Below are positions 1 to 8,445 of a stretch of 64,000 nucleotides of DNA, one piece after another. The translations under genes and the position numbers were made by a program. The stretch covers positions 1 through 64,000 of the forward strand of contig JAFWPB010000028.1 in NCBI GenBank assembly GCA_017545245.1, written 5' to 3'. Under the pieces are notes generated by a model. That model had not been told where the DNA came from, made no database searches, and was given only the letters and a program-made list of their open reading frames with translations. The DNA comes from Clostridiales bacterium (GTDB taxonomy: Bacteria > Bacillota > Clostridia > Saccharofermentanales > Saccharofermentanaceae). The first letter of the stretch is position 1. Every line of letters begins with the position of its first letter.

Positions 1-242
1 AACGGAATTGAGCCGATCACCAAAATATAAGTAGCCTGAATTAGATCAGGTAGAGGCATCAGGCTAGTGCCATTAAAGTGCTGGTATGGTATTCTTTTAT
101 CAGCGGTTTATAAATCTCAACTACAGAGTTGAAAATAGCCAATAACTTCTTTAGATTATGGCAAAAAGAAAAAGAACTATTATTGGGCAAAAGAATGAGG
201 CACCCCATTTCGAGATGGTTTAATTAATCATTTATGGCAATT

Positions 243-262
243 TTGGGTCAATGTTGGGTCAA
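243..262. repeat. Tandem 9-bp direct repeats, possible integrase arm sites
   Basis: Two perfect copies of TTGGGTCAA are separated by TG. Nearly the same arrangement (TTGGGTCAA, TG, TTTGGTCAA) occurs at 9563-9582, the only other place in the window. Both lie on the same side of a guaA-end repeat and are followed by a GC-rich hairpin. Short direct repeats near a core site are typical of arm-type binding sites of tyrosine recombinases; that role is an inference. Confidence 0.45.
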
Positions 263-273
263 AAGGCAAAAAG

Positions 274-313
274 AATCCCCGAAAACCTTGAAGAATCAAG
301 GCTCTCGGGGATT
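274..313 (-). terminator. Hairpin, likely minus-strand terminator before S1
   Basis: AATCCCCGA pairs with TCGGGGATT, with an inner CCTTG/CAAGG stem. Read on the minus strand the hairpin is followed by CTTTTTG. It would end transcripts coming from the guaA direction through S1, and may be an old guaA terminator. Confidence 0.55.
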
Positions 314-319
314 TTGGTA

Positions 320-345
320 TTATTCCCACTCAATTGTTCCTGTCG
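320..345 (-). repeat. guaA 3'-end repeat, copy S1
   Basis: On the minus strand this reads as the codons for TGTIEWE and a TAA stop, the end of GMP synthase. The true guaA end is S8 at 36658. Compared with S8, S1 differs at a silent third position (ACA for Thr) and in the stop codon. It is the most guaA-distal copy in the window. The following frame (from 348) starts directly after it. Confidence 0.85.
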
Positions 346-347
346 CT

Positions 348-764
348 ATGTCGATCATAGATATGATGATCGATCTGTACGAATATAAACTTGGCGATGG
401 TTGGAAGACGGACGATGGCTTCCTCTTCCTTCTGAAAAATGTCGACTACTATGGTGGCGATATTGTTGCCCCATCCGTGCGTTCTGAGTCACAGGCGCTT
501 TTTACCGGAACGAAGGAGTGGAACAGTGATTTTGTGGCGGAAATGACGAAGGATATTCCGGAAAAGCCGGTTCCGGATTGGAATGCGGTGCCGTATATGA
601 AGGACGGCAAGATCCGAATGGGATGTTCGGCCGACATGACCGATCCTGTGACCGGAGAAGCGTTTTATGGAACCATTTCCTGGGTGCCGAATCTGAAGAC
701 GGGAACCCGCGAGGCGTATTACATCACGGATTACCGCGACGCGGCGGAAAAATATTTCAGGTGA
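348..764 (+). CDS. Hypothetical protein, probably 5'-truncated at S1
   Basis: I do not recognise this family. The frame is open across the S1 repeat. The first ATG after the repeat (348) has no ribosome binding site, because the DNA in front of it is the guaA-end sequence. The ~138-residue product is soluble and mixed alpha/beta in look, rich in aromatic residues, with no signal peptide or cysteine motif, and ends AAEKYFR. The likeliest reading is the C-terminal part of a longer gene whose 5' end was lost when S1 formed. It may be expressed from nothing. It could still be intact if the family is short. Confidence 0.45.
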   Translation: MSIIDMMIDLYEYKLGDGWKTDDGFLFLLKNVDYYGGDIVAPSVRSESQALFTGTKEWNSDFVAEMTKDIPEKPVPDWNAVPYMKDGKIRMGCSADMTDPVTGEAFYGTISWVPNLKTGTREAYYITDYRDAAEKYFR

Positions 765-832
765 GATCTGGTACGCAGTGGGCGAAAGCGCTGATAGTTT
801 TGTTGTGCGACTGAGGTTATACGATTTAATGG

Positions 833-838
833 TATAAT
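833..838 (+). promoter_or_regulatory. -10 box (TATAAT) for the zinc-ribbon operon
   Basis: A consensus TATAAT lies 50 nt before the ATG at 889. The -35 region is poor; TTGTGC at 803 is too far away. Confidence 0.45.
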
Positions 839-888
839 GAAGATGTTGAATACGGGGGGAAAAAGAAATCATTTGAGGAGAGCAAGCT

Positions 889-2217
889 ATGGCGATTTTA
901 TGCAATACCTGCGGTACACCACTGGTCTTCGATCCTTTTTCACAGAAAGATGTATGCAACACATGTAATTCGAAGTGGCATCCGGAAGAAGTCCGGACAA
1001 CGCTTTGTAAGGAGTGTGGCACCCCTCTGGTCTATGATCCTCTGAAAAAACACGCATTCTGCAAGAAGTGTAATACGGCCTGGTCTCCGGAAGAAGTGAA
1101 TGATCCGTACAGAAACCGTTTGGAAAAAGTACGCGCCATGCCTGCGGATTCGGAGATGGAAGATGTGATCGACGAGTTCATCGACTGCTATGTCTATGTG
1201 TGTGATTCCTGTGGTGCGCACGTCATGATCAACAGCACGGAGGCATCGACCACCTGCCTGTACTGCGGAAGCCCAAGTGTTGTTTTCGAGCGTATTGCCA
1301 AGGAAAAAGCCCCGGAGTTCATTATCCCGTTTTCTGTTACAAAAGAAATGGCCGTGGATCTGGTCAAGACACGGCTGGGAAAGGGACTCTTTATTCCTAA
1401 AGCAATCAAAAATCTAAAGCCGGACATGGTAAGAGGCATCTATGTTCCGTACTGGATCTGTGACGGTATGCATATGGAATCGGCCATCATCCGTGGAATA
1501 ACAACCAATACGGATTCGGGCGAGGAGGAAAGGAATAAAGACGCCAGGGTCGAGTACTTCGGCAGAAGCGGAATCCTGAAATTCAAGAATCTTACGCAGG
1601 ACGGTTCGCTTATGCTGGCGGATGAAAGTACTGTACAGCTGGAGCCCTTCGATCTTTCGAAACTTCGTATCTTTAATGAGGGATACCTTCTGGGTTTCTA
1701 TTCCGATGTGTCAGATGTGAAGAAACACGATCTGGTCAAGGCGGTGAATAAACGTGCGGAGATATTTTTCGAGGAAGATGCTATACGGCTGATCCGCGGA
1801 TCCAATCTTCATGTCGAGCGGAAGTATTCGAGAACACTGGTAAACGAAGATGTACGCTACTGCATGTTCCCGGTGTGGTTCGTATCCTTCGAGTATAAGG
1901 GGAAGCATCACACGATACTGATTAACGGGGACACAGGAAAAGTTGTAGGCGGTATCCCGTGGAATAAAGCGGCATTTGATCTCCTGGTTGCGGGCATAGG
2001 TCTTGGGCTGACAGCGCTTTTCGGATGGATATTTTATCACATTATAGACAGCTGGCTTTTCAATGACGGTCATATTATAGCGCTCATTCTGGCCGGAGCG
2101 CTGGGACTCTTTTATGCCGGTATCGCGAGAATAAAAAAGATGAAGAAGAACCTGGGCCTGACTCAATCTGCAGTGACGTTCAATTTCATGAAGAAGAGAC
2201 AGGGGGGAGACGAATGA
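889..2217 (+). CDS. Membrane protein with three zinc ribbons
   Basis: The 442-residue protein has three four-cysteine zinc-ribbon knuckles: Cys 5/8/23/26, Cys 40/43/58/61 and Cys 105/108/123/126. A ~200-residue cytoplasmic domain follows, then a VNGDTGK-like turn (INGDTGKVVG) and two or three hydrophobic segments in the last 90 residues. The start follows GAGGAGAGCAAGCT, a good ribosome binding site. Similar proteins in Clostridia are annotated as TFIIB-type zinc-ribbon proteins of unknown function, and I cannot do better. The gene at 3374 is a paralogue with one fewer N-terminal ribbon. The stop overlaps the next ATG (ATGA at 2214), so a two-gene operon with the small membrane protein is likely. 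Confidence 0.85.
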   Translation: MAILCNTCGTPLVFDPFSQKDVCNTCNSKWHPEEVRTTLCKECGTPLVYDPLKKHAFCKKCNTAWSPEEVNDPYRNRLEKVRAMPADSEMEDVIDEFIDCYVYVCDSCGAHVMINSTEASTTCLYCGSPSVVFERIAKEKAPEFIIPFSVTKEMAVDLVKTRLGKGLFIPKAIKNLKPDMVRGIYVPYWICDGMHMESAIIRGITTNTDSGEEERNKDARVEYFGRSGILKFKNLTQDGSLMLADESTVQLEPFDLSKLRIFNEGYLLGFYSDVSDVKKHDLVKAVNKRAEIFFEEDAIRLIRGSNLHVERKYSRTLVNEDVRYCMFPVWFVSFEYKGKHHTILINGDTGKVVGGIPWNKAAFDLLVAGIGLGLTALFGWIFYHIIDSWLFNDGHIIALILAGALGLFYAGIARIKKMKKNLGLTQSAVTFNFMKKRQGGDE

Positions 2218-2534
2218 ATTACTTAACACTTCTGGTCAGTATAGTTCTAGGTGGCTTTATAGGCTTCGGAATCGCTTTGTTCATCGGCTCCGTAATCCTG
2301 AATAAGTCCAACAATATTGGCGATGACGATCGGAGCCACTTCGACCCGGACGGATATATTCCTGGTTTTTCCAAGGATGGGATAACGCAGTTATCTTCCG
2401 GATTGGAACAGTATATGAACCGCTCGATGAGTCTTCTTCAGGAAAATCAGGAGTTTCATGAATACAAGACACACGCCATGAGCGACGATTTGAGCGCGAA
2501 GGTGGAGAAGTATATACCGGATGAGGAACAGTAA
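2214..2534 (+). CDS. Small single-pass membrane protein, partner of the zinc-ribbon protein
   Basis: The 106-residue protein has an N-terminal hydrophobic segment (about residues 4-28) and a charged soluble tail with a helical stretch ending IPDEEQ. It overlaps the upstream gene by four nucleotides, so translational coupling is likely. A similar tiny membrane protein precedes the paralogous zinc-ribbon gene (3204-3362); both share a LILxKSN-like stretch just after the membrane segment. The repeated pairing suggests that the two proteins form a membrane complex. No function is recognised. Confidence 0.75.
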   Translation: MNYLTLLVSIVLGGFIGFGIALFIGSVILNKSNNIGDDDRSHFDPDGYIPGFSKDGITQLSSGLEQYMNRSMSLLQENQEFHEYKTHAMSDDLSAKVEKYIPDEEQ

Positions 2535-2556
2535 CGTTTTCTGACGGCAATCGCGG

Positions 2557-3034
2557 TTACACGATCTCGGTCTCCACGATCCTGGAGTATTCACGAAGGG
2601 CGTAGGTGCCGTCGTGGGCTTCGCCTTTTACAGGACGGGACATATTGCCTGCGGTGGTGATCCGGATCACTCCGATATAAGCGAGGGTCTCCTCGATCTG
2701 TGTTCTTTTTTCATGGTTTGAGGTCAGGATCGAAGCGGTCTGAAGATAATTCTTATGTTTCTTCAAAGAGAATAGATCGGACATAGGGAGCCGCTTGATC
2801 CAGACATTTCGGAACATATAAGAAAGCTTCAGTTCAGGATCGTCGGTGACTATGATGCTGACGCCGTTGCCGGTCAGGATCTCGTTGCCGGTGGAGTGAC
2901 TTTCCAGTTTTTCGTTATACAGGTTGATGGCATTCTTTGCCCGCATCCCGTAGTCGACAGGGCGGGAGTCAGAGGCGGCCTGCTCGAAGAGCTTAAGGAA
3001 TCGTCTGGCAAAAGCACTCTGTTTTTCGCGGCAG
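2557..3034 (-). pseudogene. C-terminal remnant of a LuxC-like acyl-CoA reductase
   Basis: About 158 codons remain. The end contains GVIRITTAGNMS, then a GEAHDGTYALREY stretch, which resembles the C-terminal part of LuxC-family acyl-CoA/acyl-protein reductases. Full-length family members have about 400-480 residues, so the N-terminal two-thirds, including the catalytic cysteine region, is missing. The frame runs without a stop into repeat S2 and has no start codon or ribosome binding site of its own. The break therefore coincides with the repeat. Family assignment is by memory of the motif and moderately sure; the truncation is directly visible. Confidence 0.6.
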
Positions 3035-3060
3035 TTATTCCCACTCAATCGTGCCTGTCG
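3035..3060 (-). repeat. guaA 3'-end repeat, copy S2
   Basis: Minus strand encodes TGTIEWE-stop; it uses GGC for Gly and TAA as stop, unlike S8 (GGA, TGA). On its distal side lies the LuxC-like remnant, which it truncates. GGCAG next to the repeat is shared with S3. Confidence 0.85.
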
Positions 3061-3203
3061 GCAGGAAATATAGTTTACTATCGCTACGCTGACAGCCTGA
3101 ATTCAATTTTATTCCTGTATGATTCAAGTAGACTTCTGATTCCGGTTCATTGTATACTGGCAGCAGAGAAGGGATTAGATCAACAGGGAAAAAAGGAGTG
3201 CAT

Positions 3204-3362
3204 ATGATCTTTGTTCTTATCAGCGTGATTCTTACCATATTTGGAATATGTCTTGCGATCTGCGCATCGCTTCTAAAAAAGTCCAATGACCATGGCGAGA
3301 CGAGTGACGATTGTCCGAGCATCCGTCATATGAACATCGTCTCCTCTGAGAGAAGAAGATAG
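3204..3362 (+). CDS. Tiny membrane protein before the second zinc-ribbon gene
   Basis: The 52-residue product starts with a long hydrophobic helix (residues 1-24, MIFVLISVILTIFGI...) followed by KKSND and a short polar tail. The ATG at 3204 follows AAAAGGAGTGCAT, an excellent ribosome binding site; upstream in-frame starts lack one. It ends 11 nt before the zinc-ribbon gene at 3374. This mirrors the 889/2214 pair but in reverse order, which supports a real two-component membrane unit. Confidence 0.7.
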   Translation: MIFVLISVILTIFGICLAICASLLKKSNDHGETSDDCPSIRHMNIVSSERRR

Positions 3363-3373
3363 GAGACGGTCAG

Positions 3374-4657
3374 ATGGCTAGGAATTGTCCGAGTTGCGGT
3401 GCTGCTTTGGAATACGATCCGGGAAGTGATACTCTCGTCTGTGAGGTGTGCGGAAATCTTTATGAGCCGGCTTCTTTTGAAGATGAGGAAGAAGTCACGG
3501 AAGAGAACACTCCTTCGAAAAAACTATCCTACAAAGACTATAAGAAAGTCCATTACGGAGGGGCGTATTTCGACAGTTTTATTTTTAAGTGCAGCCAGTG
3601 CGGCGGTGAGGTGATCGTTGCCGAATCGGAGATATCCACGAAGTGTGTTTACTGCGGTTCTACAGCCGTGGCTTTCAGCCGTATCTCCAAGACGAAAAAA
3701 CCGGACTATATTGTCCCTTTCATGATCACCAAAGAACAGACGATCGAGGAATTTAAGAAGCACATGACGAAAGGTTTCTTCGTGCCGCGTGCTTTTCGGA
3801 AACTGGATCCGGATTGTGTCCGGGGGATATATCTTCCTGCGGATCTTTACTCCGGAACATGGAAAGATGTCCAGACCAGGAAAGGCGGTTCAGAGGTGCC
3901 GGATATTACTATGATCGGCGAGTGCGAGATCGAGGATCATCCGGCTATTTCCTGCTCGATTATTCCGCGCGAGACGGCAGAGCTTCTGGAACCTTTCTAT
4001 CTTTCTTCCAAAGAGGAGTTTAATACATCCTATCTTATGGGGTTTTATTCGAACGCCGCAAATGTCGAAGAAACGGTGACCGAGTATGCCGCGGAGAAGC
4101 GGATCCAGAAGAAATTTAACGAGAGGCTATGGGAGGCTTTCGGCGAGGATTATGTTTCCAAACTGGATAAAGCCCTTAAGGCAGCTCATATCAACATCCG
4201 TCTTTCGGAAGAGATTACGAGCTGCGCGCAGATCCAACTTGAGAAAACGTCCTATGCACTTCTTCCGGTATGGTTCATCACGGTCCGCTATGAGAACCAG
4301 CCGCACACATTCCTGGTGAACGGACAGACCGGCGAAGTTGTCGGGATGCCGCCGATAAACAAGAAACTTTTTGTGGGATTGTTTGTCTCACTATTTGCAG
4401 TAATCACTGCGATGGTCACTGTCCTCTTTTTCGCGGGCGGAGCGCTTGACTACATGTTTGACTTCGATGTCCTTGCCGGAGGTAAAGAGGGAGATCTGCA
4501 GACCTTTATAGGGGTGCTCCTTTTCCTCATAGGCATCCCTCTGATCTCGCTCGGTGTCGGTTTCGGGAAACTGATCCAGGTCACGAACCGGCATTCTCTG
4601 ACCACAAAACCGCAGGTATATAAGTTCGCCCAGGACAGACAGGGCGATAAAAAATGA
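3374..4657 (+). CDS. Membrane protein with two zinc ribbons (paralogue of the 889 gene)
   Basis: The 427-residue protein has an N-terminal zinc ribbon (Cys 5/8/23/26, CPSCG and CEVCG) and a second one (CSQCG and CVYCG), then the same conserved soluble region as the 889 product. Shared features are the KPDYIVPFMITKEQ stretch, a GFFVPRAF motif, a YSNAANVEE-like motif near FNTSYLMGFY, and VNGQTGEVVG. Two hydrophobic segments lie in the last 90 residues. The start has AGGAGACGGTCAG upstream. It follows the tiny membrane gene closely, so co-transcription is likely. Function unknown. Confidence 0.85.
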   Translation: MARNCPSCGAALEYDPGSDTLVCEVCGNLYEPASFEDEEEVTEENTPSKKLSYKDYKKVHYGGAYFDSFIFKCSQCGGEVIVAESEISTKCVYCGSTAVAFSRISKTKKPDYIVPFMITKEQTIEEFKKHMTKGFFVPRAFRKLDPDCVRGIYLPADLYSGTWKDVQTRKGGSEVPDITMIGECEIEDHPAISCSIIPRETAELLEPFYLSSKEEFNTSYLMGFYSNAANVEETVTEYAAEKRIQKKFNERLWEAFGEDYVSKLDKALKAAHINIRLSEEITSCAQIQLEKTSYALLPVWFITVRYENQPHTFLVNGQTGEVVGMPPINKKLFVGLFVSLFAVITAMVTVLFFAGGALDYMFDFDVLAGGKEGDLQTFIGVLLFLIGIPLISLGVGFGKLIQVTNRHSLTTKPQVYKFAQDRQGDKK

Positions 4658-4681
4658 CCGGGCCTATAAGCAGACCCGGTC
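4656..4681 (-). terminator. Minus-strand terminator at the 3' end of the zinc-ribbon gene
   Basis: GACCGGG pairs with ACCCGGTC. On the minus strand the stem is followed by ATTTTTTATC. It would stop transcripts entering from the S3 side; the plus strand lacks a T run. Confidence 0.6.
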
Positions 4682-4705
4682 ACCCGTCTTCTGAAAAAGA
4701 AGATA

Positions 4706-4793
4706 TTATCTTTCCTTCACGACGATGTTCGCGCGGTTCTGAATGATCTTGCAGACATCGTCAACCGTTCTCTGTCCGGCGAAGGATCCGGCA
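4706..4793 (-). pseudogene. C-terminal scrap of a solute-binding lipoprotein at S3
   Basis: The minus strand between S3 and a TAA at 4706 encodes 28 residues, GSFAGQRTVDDVCKIIQNRA and a KER end. This closely matches the C-termini of the two long solute-binding lipoproteins in this window (PGYFTGDRTLDDVVKNIQKR... and PGYFNGDRTLDDVVNNIQKR...). Nothing else of the gene is present. The scrap begins within a few bases of the guaA-end repeat, so its 5' part was removed at that junction. Confidence 0.7.
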
Positions 4794-4794
4794 G

Positions 4795-4820
4795 TTATTC
4801 CCACTCAATCGTTCCCGTCG
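4795..4820 (-). repeat. guaA 3'-end repeat, copy S3
   Basis: Minus strand encodes TGTIEWE-stop with ACG-GGA-ACG and TAA. It has a silent difference from S8 at the first Thr codon. Confidence 0.85.
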
Positions 4821-4837
4821 ATTATCTTTCTTTTCCC

Positions 4838-6133
4838 CTACGCAGATTTTTCAGTAGTAGTTTCTGTTGTTGTTATTCTGCCGGAACCATCGTCCGGGAA
4901 ATTGTCCGAGTATTCCCGGTGCTCCCAGATATCTGCACCCGAATTCATTCTTAGTCGGGTACGAAGCGCAGCAATAGTCGATCTGGGTTCGAGGATCCAT
5001 TCAAATGCATTATCGGTATCTCTGTCACAATTGGCACCTTTTACTCTGATCTGACCATCTTGATAGAAAGAGTTTTCAAACCAGACATACCAGTATAAGA
5101 TCTTATTCTCAGAAGGAGTCGTATTCTCATCAACATAGTCGATCTTGTATACGATTATAGCCTTGTTCTGGTTATTATCGGGATCATAGAACACACCCAT
5201 TCCGGTGTATTCGGCAGATACAAACCGGGTCTTATCAGGAAAAGACTTCTTGAAGTTATCCAGAAAAGGCGCGATACCTTTTTTCGTACCTTCTATCATG
5301 CCATCTGTTATTTCATCTACATTTCTGATCAGATCGTGATTTTCGAATTCGGACGGGTCTTTACCATCAAAGGGGAGGAAAAGATTTTTGTCGATCGTAT
5401 TCGATCGCACAGCATAATAAAGACTCAGATCCCGAGAGATCATCTCCGCATCCAGGAACCCGCCTTCTAAGTACCAGTTATCAAAGAAGAGGTAGGAGGG
5501 CACGCCCATATGACCCATAGCTCTAAATTTGTCTCCGGCAGGAGATAGATCAAATCCAACCGAATAGAAGAACTGCCGCTTAAGAGATTCTTCGCCTGTG
5601 TTATCGGTAACTTGTACCTGATAGACTCTCTCGATAAATGAGTCGACACTTTCCCCAGCACGGACGGCCTCCAAATACACCATACCTACATAATGAAACG
5701 CGTCAATACTGATCTTGTCTGCTTGATCCGGATTAGTATCTTTCAAATTCTTCAGGAAAAACTGCTCAGCATTCGAGTCCATATCCGTGGTCACCTGTTC
5801 ACTCAACTCTTCAGGTGAATGGAAGAACTCAGCTTTTCCTTCTCCTTCTTCGGCTTTGGTCTTGCTCTTAAACAATACGCCGGTCAAGACGAGGACCGTG
5901 ACTGTAACGATTCCGGCCAGAAGTATGGTAGCAGCAGAGAATAGAATGACAAACTTACGCTTTTTCCGTGATCCGGATGAAGCTTTTGCATCCGTTTCTG
6001 TGTCTGTGTCAGTATCTGTCGGCGCAGGAACATCGAACGCCGGAGTGATCGCTACGGAAGCCGGGGTAAGAATAGGTTGCGGTGTAGCTTCCTGGGCTTT
6101 TTGTAAATTATCGAGGGTGTCGTTATTGTCCAT
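4838..6133 (-). CDS. Single-pass membrane protein with extracytoplasmic domain
   Basis: The product has about 431 residues. A polar, Thr/Asp-rich N-terminus (TDTDTDTETD run) and RKKRK precede one hydrophobic segment, and a ~340-residue domain follows that should lie outside the cell. The C-terminus is Thr/Glu rich (TTTETTTEKSA). I do not recognise the outer domain. The ATG at 6133 is used here; an in-frame TTG at 6148 lies only 2-3 nt after AGAAGG and is an alternative. The gene occupies the whole S3-S4 segment alone and reads in the same direction as guaA. No terminator is obvious before S3. Confidence 0.75.
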   Translation of the reverse strand: MDNNDTLDNLQKAQEATPQPILTPASVAITPAFDVPAPTDTDTDTETDAKASSGSRKKRKFVILFSAATILLAGIVTVTVLVLTGVLFKSKTKAEEGEGKAEFFHSPEELSEQVTTDMDSNAEQFFLKNLKDTNPDQADKISIDAFHYVGMVYLEAVRAGESVDSFIERVYQVQVTDNTGEESLKRQFFYSVGFDLSPAGDKFRAMGHMGVPSYLFFDNWYLEGGFLDAEMISRDLSLYYAVRSNTIDKNLFLPFDGKDPSEFENHDLIRNVDEITDGMIEGTKKGIAPFLDNFKKSFPDKTRFVSAEYTGMGVFYDPDNNQNKAIIVYKIDYVDENTTPSENKILYWYVWFENSFYQDGQIRVKGANCDRDTDNAFEWILEPRSTIAALRTRLRMNSGADIWEHREYSDNFPDDGSGRITTTETTTEKSA

Positions 6134-6248
6134 GGATGTATTTTCCAAACCTTCTTTTATAAATTAATTTTACTATCTATTCTTATGAAAAAATGACGGA
6201 TCTGTAATAAAGTATCCCACTTTCAAGAATATACAAGTGATTCTGGTA

Positions 6249-6274
6249 TCGTTCCCACTCAATTGTTCCTGTCG
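6249..6274 (-). repeat. guaA 3'-end repeat, copy S4
   Basis: Minus strand encodes TGTIEWE, then CGA instead of a stop, so this copy has lost or never had the terminal stop codon. It joins directly to the peptidase remnant on the plus side. Confidence 0.8.
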
Positions 6275-6502
6275 ATCTATCAGGTCGGTAAGGATGCGCT
6301 TTTTAACATCGGTGACGCCGTCGGCCGCGACGAATTCCACGGCATCATCCGCGAATATGTCCAGCGTCATGCCTTTACCAATGCGGATCAGAGCGACTTC
6401 TTCGAAGTGCTGTATGAACTTGCCGGCACCGACAACGAGCAGCTGAATAAGATCATGTCCGTCTACTTTGATGAGAACGGACAGCCGCAGAAGGCATCGT
6501 GA
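6272..6502 (+). pseudogene. C-terminal remnant of an M1-family metallopeptidase
   Basis: The frame leaves repeat S4 as LSIYQVGKDALFNIGDAVGR and continues with FHGIIREYVQRHAFTNADQ, then SDFFEVLYELAGT to a stop. This matches the region after the catalytic domain of M1 (gluzincin) aminopeptidases, where a Y-x-K/V-G...L...G...F...Y pattern precedes a dF motif. The HExxH zinc site and everything before it are absent; a full gene would have over 450 codons. There is no ribosome binding site. The left break is exactly at S4. It should be inert. Confidence 0.6.
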
Positions 6503-6660
6503 TCCTGCGACTTCGAATCGCAAAACGATTCGCGAAATAGCCGCGGGTAAGTTGCAGAATTGCGCATTTTCGTATCCTCCTATGAGCGTTACCATGTAAA
6601 AGCACTGAGGCACGTGCTTTTGGTTAGAAGGTTGGCGCGTGCACAGGAAGGAGAGGGAAT

Positions 6661-8139
6661 ATGAAGAAAAAGATTTTAGCGATCATGCTTACCGTGGCGA
6701 GTGTTCTTTCCATGACAGCCTGCTCGGGCAAGGGCTCCGACGAGACCACCAAGAAGGCCGGTAACGACACAAAGACCACCACCGTCGCTGCTTCGGACAA
6801 GGACAGCAAGGACGGCAAGGATTCGAAGGAAACCGAAAAGGAGACCAAGGCGACCGACGATCAGTCCGGCAAAAAGGATTCCGAAGACCCGAAGAATGCA
6901 CCCATCTGGGAATATACGGATAAAGGCGATTTCGAAGCGCTTCTACCGAAGGTAGAGACCTCGAAGGTCACTGCGAAGGACGGCGAGGAGCTGACGGTAG
7001 CGACCACCTCCATCTGCGCTCCGAAGGACGAGGCGATCAAGAAAGTAAAGGAAAGCACACTGGTTAAGTCGCTCGGTGCTCTTGTAGATTTCTATACGGA
7101 AAGCGGTACGGCGAACGAGAGCCTCGACAACCAGTGGTCCTATGAGTATGCCGATGGAGTGCTCTGCGCGAAGCAGAAGGACAACAATGCGGCGGAGCTC
7201 ATCACGCTGAATCCTTTCAGACTCGAGTACGATTACGATACAAAAACATTCACCAACGAGCGCTGCGTGAAGCTGGAGTTCTACGTGCCGGACATTTCCG
7301 ATGCGGGCACACAGGCGGAGATCCAGGATCTGGCGAAGGCGGTTTTCGGCGATGAGATCGCAGACATCCTTCTCTTTGCGAAGGAGCCGGATGCGGATAA
7401 ATATGCGAAAAACCCGAACTCCCTGAGCGTGACCGTGGCTAAGGACGGCCTGAAGTATCACTTCTATCGTGTCTACTCGGATGCAGGAAGCCTCGGCACG
7501 AAGATGATGTTCTGGATGGAGCTCACAAGAGAGAAGAAGGGCGGTCATCCGTACGATGGCGGCTACGAGGCGAAGGTTTCTTCCTTCAAGTATCTCCCGA
7601 ACGAGGTCTTTGCCGGCAACATCGGTAAAGAGGATTTCATCGATGTAAGAAGCTTCGGCGATCAGTTCTATGCGAACCAGGATTTCGGCGACAACGTGCT
7701 TCTCACCATGGAAGACAATGAATACTCGATTGCTTCGTATGTATGCGAAGACGGCCGCGAGTACTACACCGCCGAATTCAAGAAGTACGAGCCGAGCGAT
7801 CTGCACATCCAGTACACTGTCGGCCTGAAGGACGGCGAAGTGGACAAGAACACAGGCTTCACCATCAAGGCAGTATCCACACGTCTCCACGGCAAACTCA
7901 AGGATGACCGCGATGCCCTTCTGGATCAGGTCAAGCATATGTTCAAAGCACTGACCGGTGAAGATCTGGCTTTCCAGATGAGCGACTGCAGAGAAGGCTC
8001 TGAAGGTTCTCTCGGATACAGCGGCAGAACGAAGATCACTTTCAGCGGTAAGGACTACGAAACCGCCAAGGTGGAATTCTCCATTAAGGAAAGTAACGTT
8101 TCCGGCAACATCGGTATTCTGGATCTGAGCTCGAAATAA
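6661..8139 (+). CDS. Lipoprotein with Thr/Lys/Asp-rich linker
   Basis: The 492-residue precursor has a lipobox (LSMTAC, Cys 21). A ~60-residue low-complexity linker of Lys, Asp, Thr and Glu follows, then a ~410-residue extracytoplasmic domain I do not recognise. The start has AGGAAGGAGAGGGAAT upstream. The architecture (lipid anchor, charged spacer, globular domain) is repeated in several lipoproteins of this window. It is the only intact gene between S4 and S5 and has its own terminator at 8263-8296. Codon use is more GC-rich than in the 14-31 kb region. Confidence 0.85.
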   Translation: MKKKILAIMLTVASVLSMTACSGKGSDETTKKAGNDTKTTTVAASDKDSKDGKDSKETEKETKATDDQSGKKDSEDPKNAPIWEYTDKGDFEALLPKVETSKVTAKDGEELTVATTSICAPKDEAIKKVKESTLVKSLGALVDFYTESGTANESLDNQWSYEYADGVLCAKQKDNNAAELITLNPFRLEYDYDTKTFTNERCVKLEFYVPDISDAGTQAEIQDLAKAVFGDEIADILLFAKEPDADKYAKNPNSLSVTVAKDGLKYHFYRVYSDAGSLGTKMMFWMELTREKKGGHPYDGGYEAKVSSFKYLPNEVFAGNIGKEDFIDVRSFGDQFYANQDFGDNVLLTMEDNEYSIASYVCEDGREYYTAEFKKYEPSDLHIQYTVGLKDGEVDKNTGFTIKAVSTRLHGKLKDDRDALLDQVKHMFKALTGEDLAFQMSDCREGSEGSLGYSGRTKITFSGKDYETAKVEFSIKESNVSGNIGILDLSSK

Positions 8140-8262
8140 CCGATTCAGAAGCGTGTAGCGCGCCAGATTGATTCCGGCGTCGGACGGCACGGCGCCACGT
8201 AAGTGGCAACTAACTATATGCAATCATCGGTCTTCGATGGTTATACTCTTTGAAACAGAAGT

Positions 8263-8296
8263 GAGGCTGTCTCTAACATGAGACAGCCTCCTTTTG
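8263..8296 (+). terminator. Rho-independent terminator of the 6661 lipoprotein gene
   Basis: GAGGCTGTCTC pairs perfectly with GAGACAGCCTC around a 6-nt loop and is followed by CTTTTG. It lies 124 nt after the stop codon. Confidence 0.85.
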
Positions 8297-8380
8297 TCTG
8301 ACATTATCAATCATCCCTTCGATCCGTCATGCTATAATGATCCGGAAGGACATCCGTGTCCGCGAAAAATGACTTTTCAA

Positions 8381-8406
8381 TTACTCCCACTTGATCGTGC
8401 CCGTCG
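8381..8406 (-). repeat. guaA 3'-end repeat, copy S5
   Basis: Minus strand encodes TGTIKWE-stop: one Glu codon has become Lys (AAG), making this the most diverged copy. The 20-odd bases on its plus-strand left side (AAAAATGACTTTTCAATTAC) are the same as those left of S7. A relic TATAATG lies at 8333. Confidence 0.8.
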
Positions 8407-8445
8407 ATAAGTTTAATGAAAGCCGGGTGCATGTTGGATGGAGGC

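Larger units (their letters stand above)
1..319. other. Non-coding left edge of the window
   Basis: No open frame of convincing length or composition is seen here. The stretch is AT-rich. It holds a small hairpin (GCCTGA at 34-39 pairing with TCAGGC at 59-64), the paired 9-bp repeats at 243-262 and the hairpin at 274-313. An ATG at 234 opens a frame that runs through the hairpin and the S1 repeat into the next ORF, but its amino acids are the translation of repeat DNA, so that start is not believed. The region may be a decayed end of an integrated element. Confidence 0.5.

Noticed and set aside
234..764. Gene start at ATG 234 for the first ORF
   Set aside because: The first 38 codons translate the arm repeats, the hairpin and S1; there is no ribosome binding site and such sequence cannot be native protein.
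6943..8223. Long open frame (426 codons) on the minus strand opposite the 6661 lipoprotein gene
   Set aside because: It is an antisense shadow: low-complexity translation, no ribosome binding site, no family motif, while the plus strand has a clear lipoprotein with terminator.
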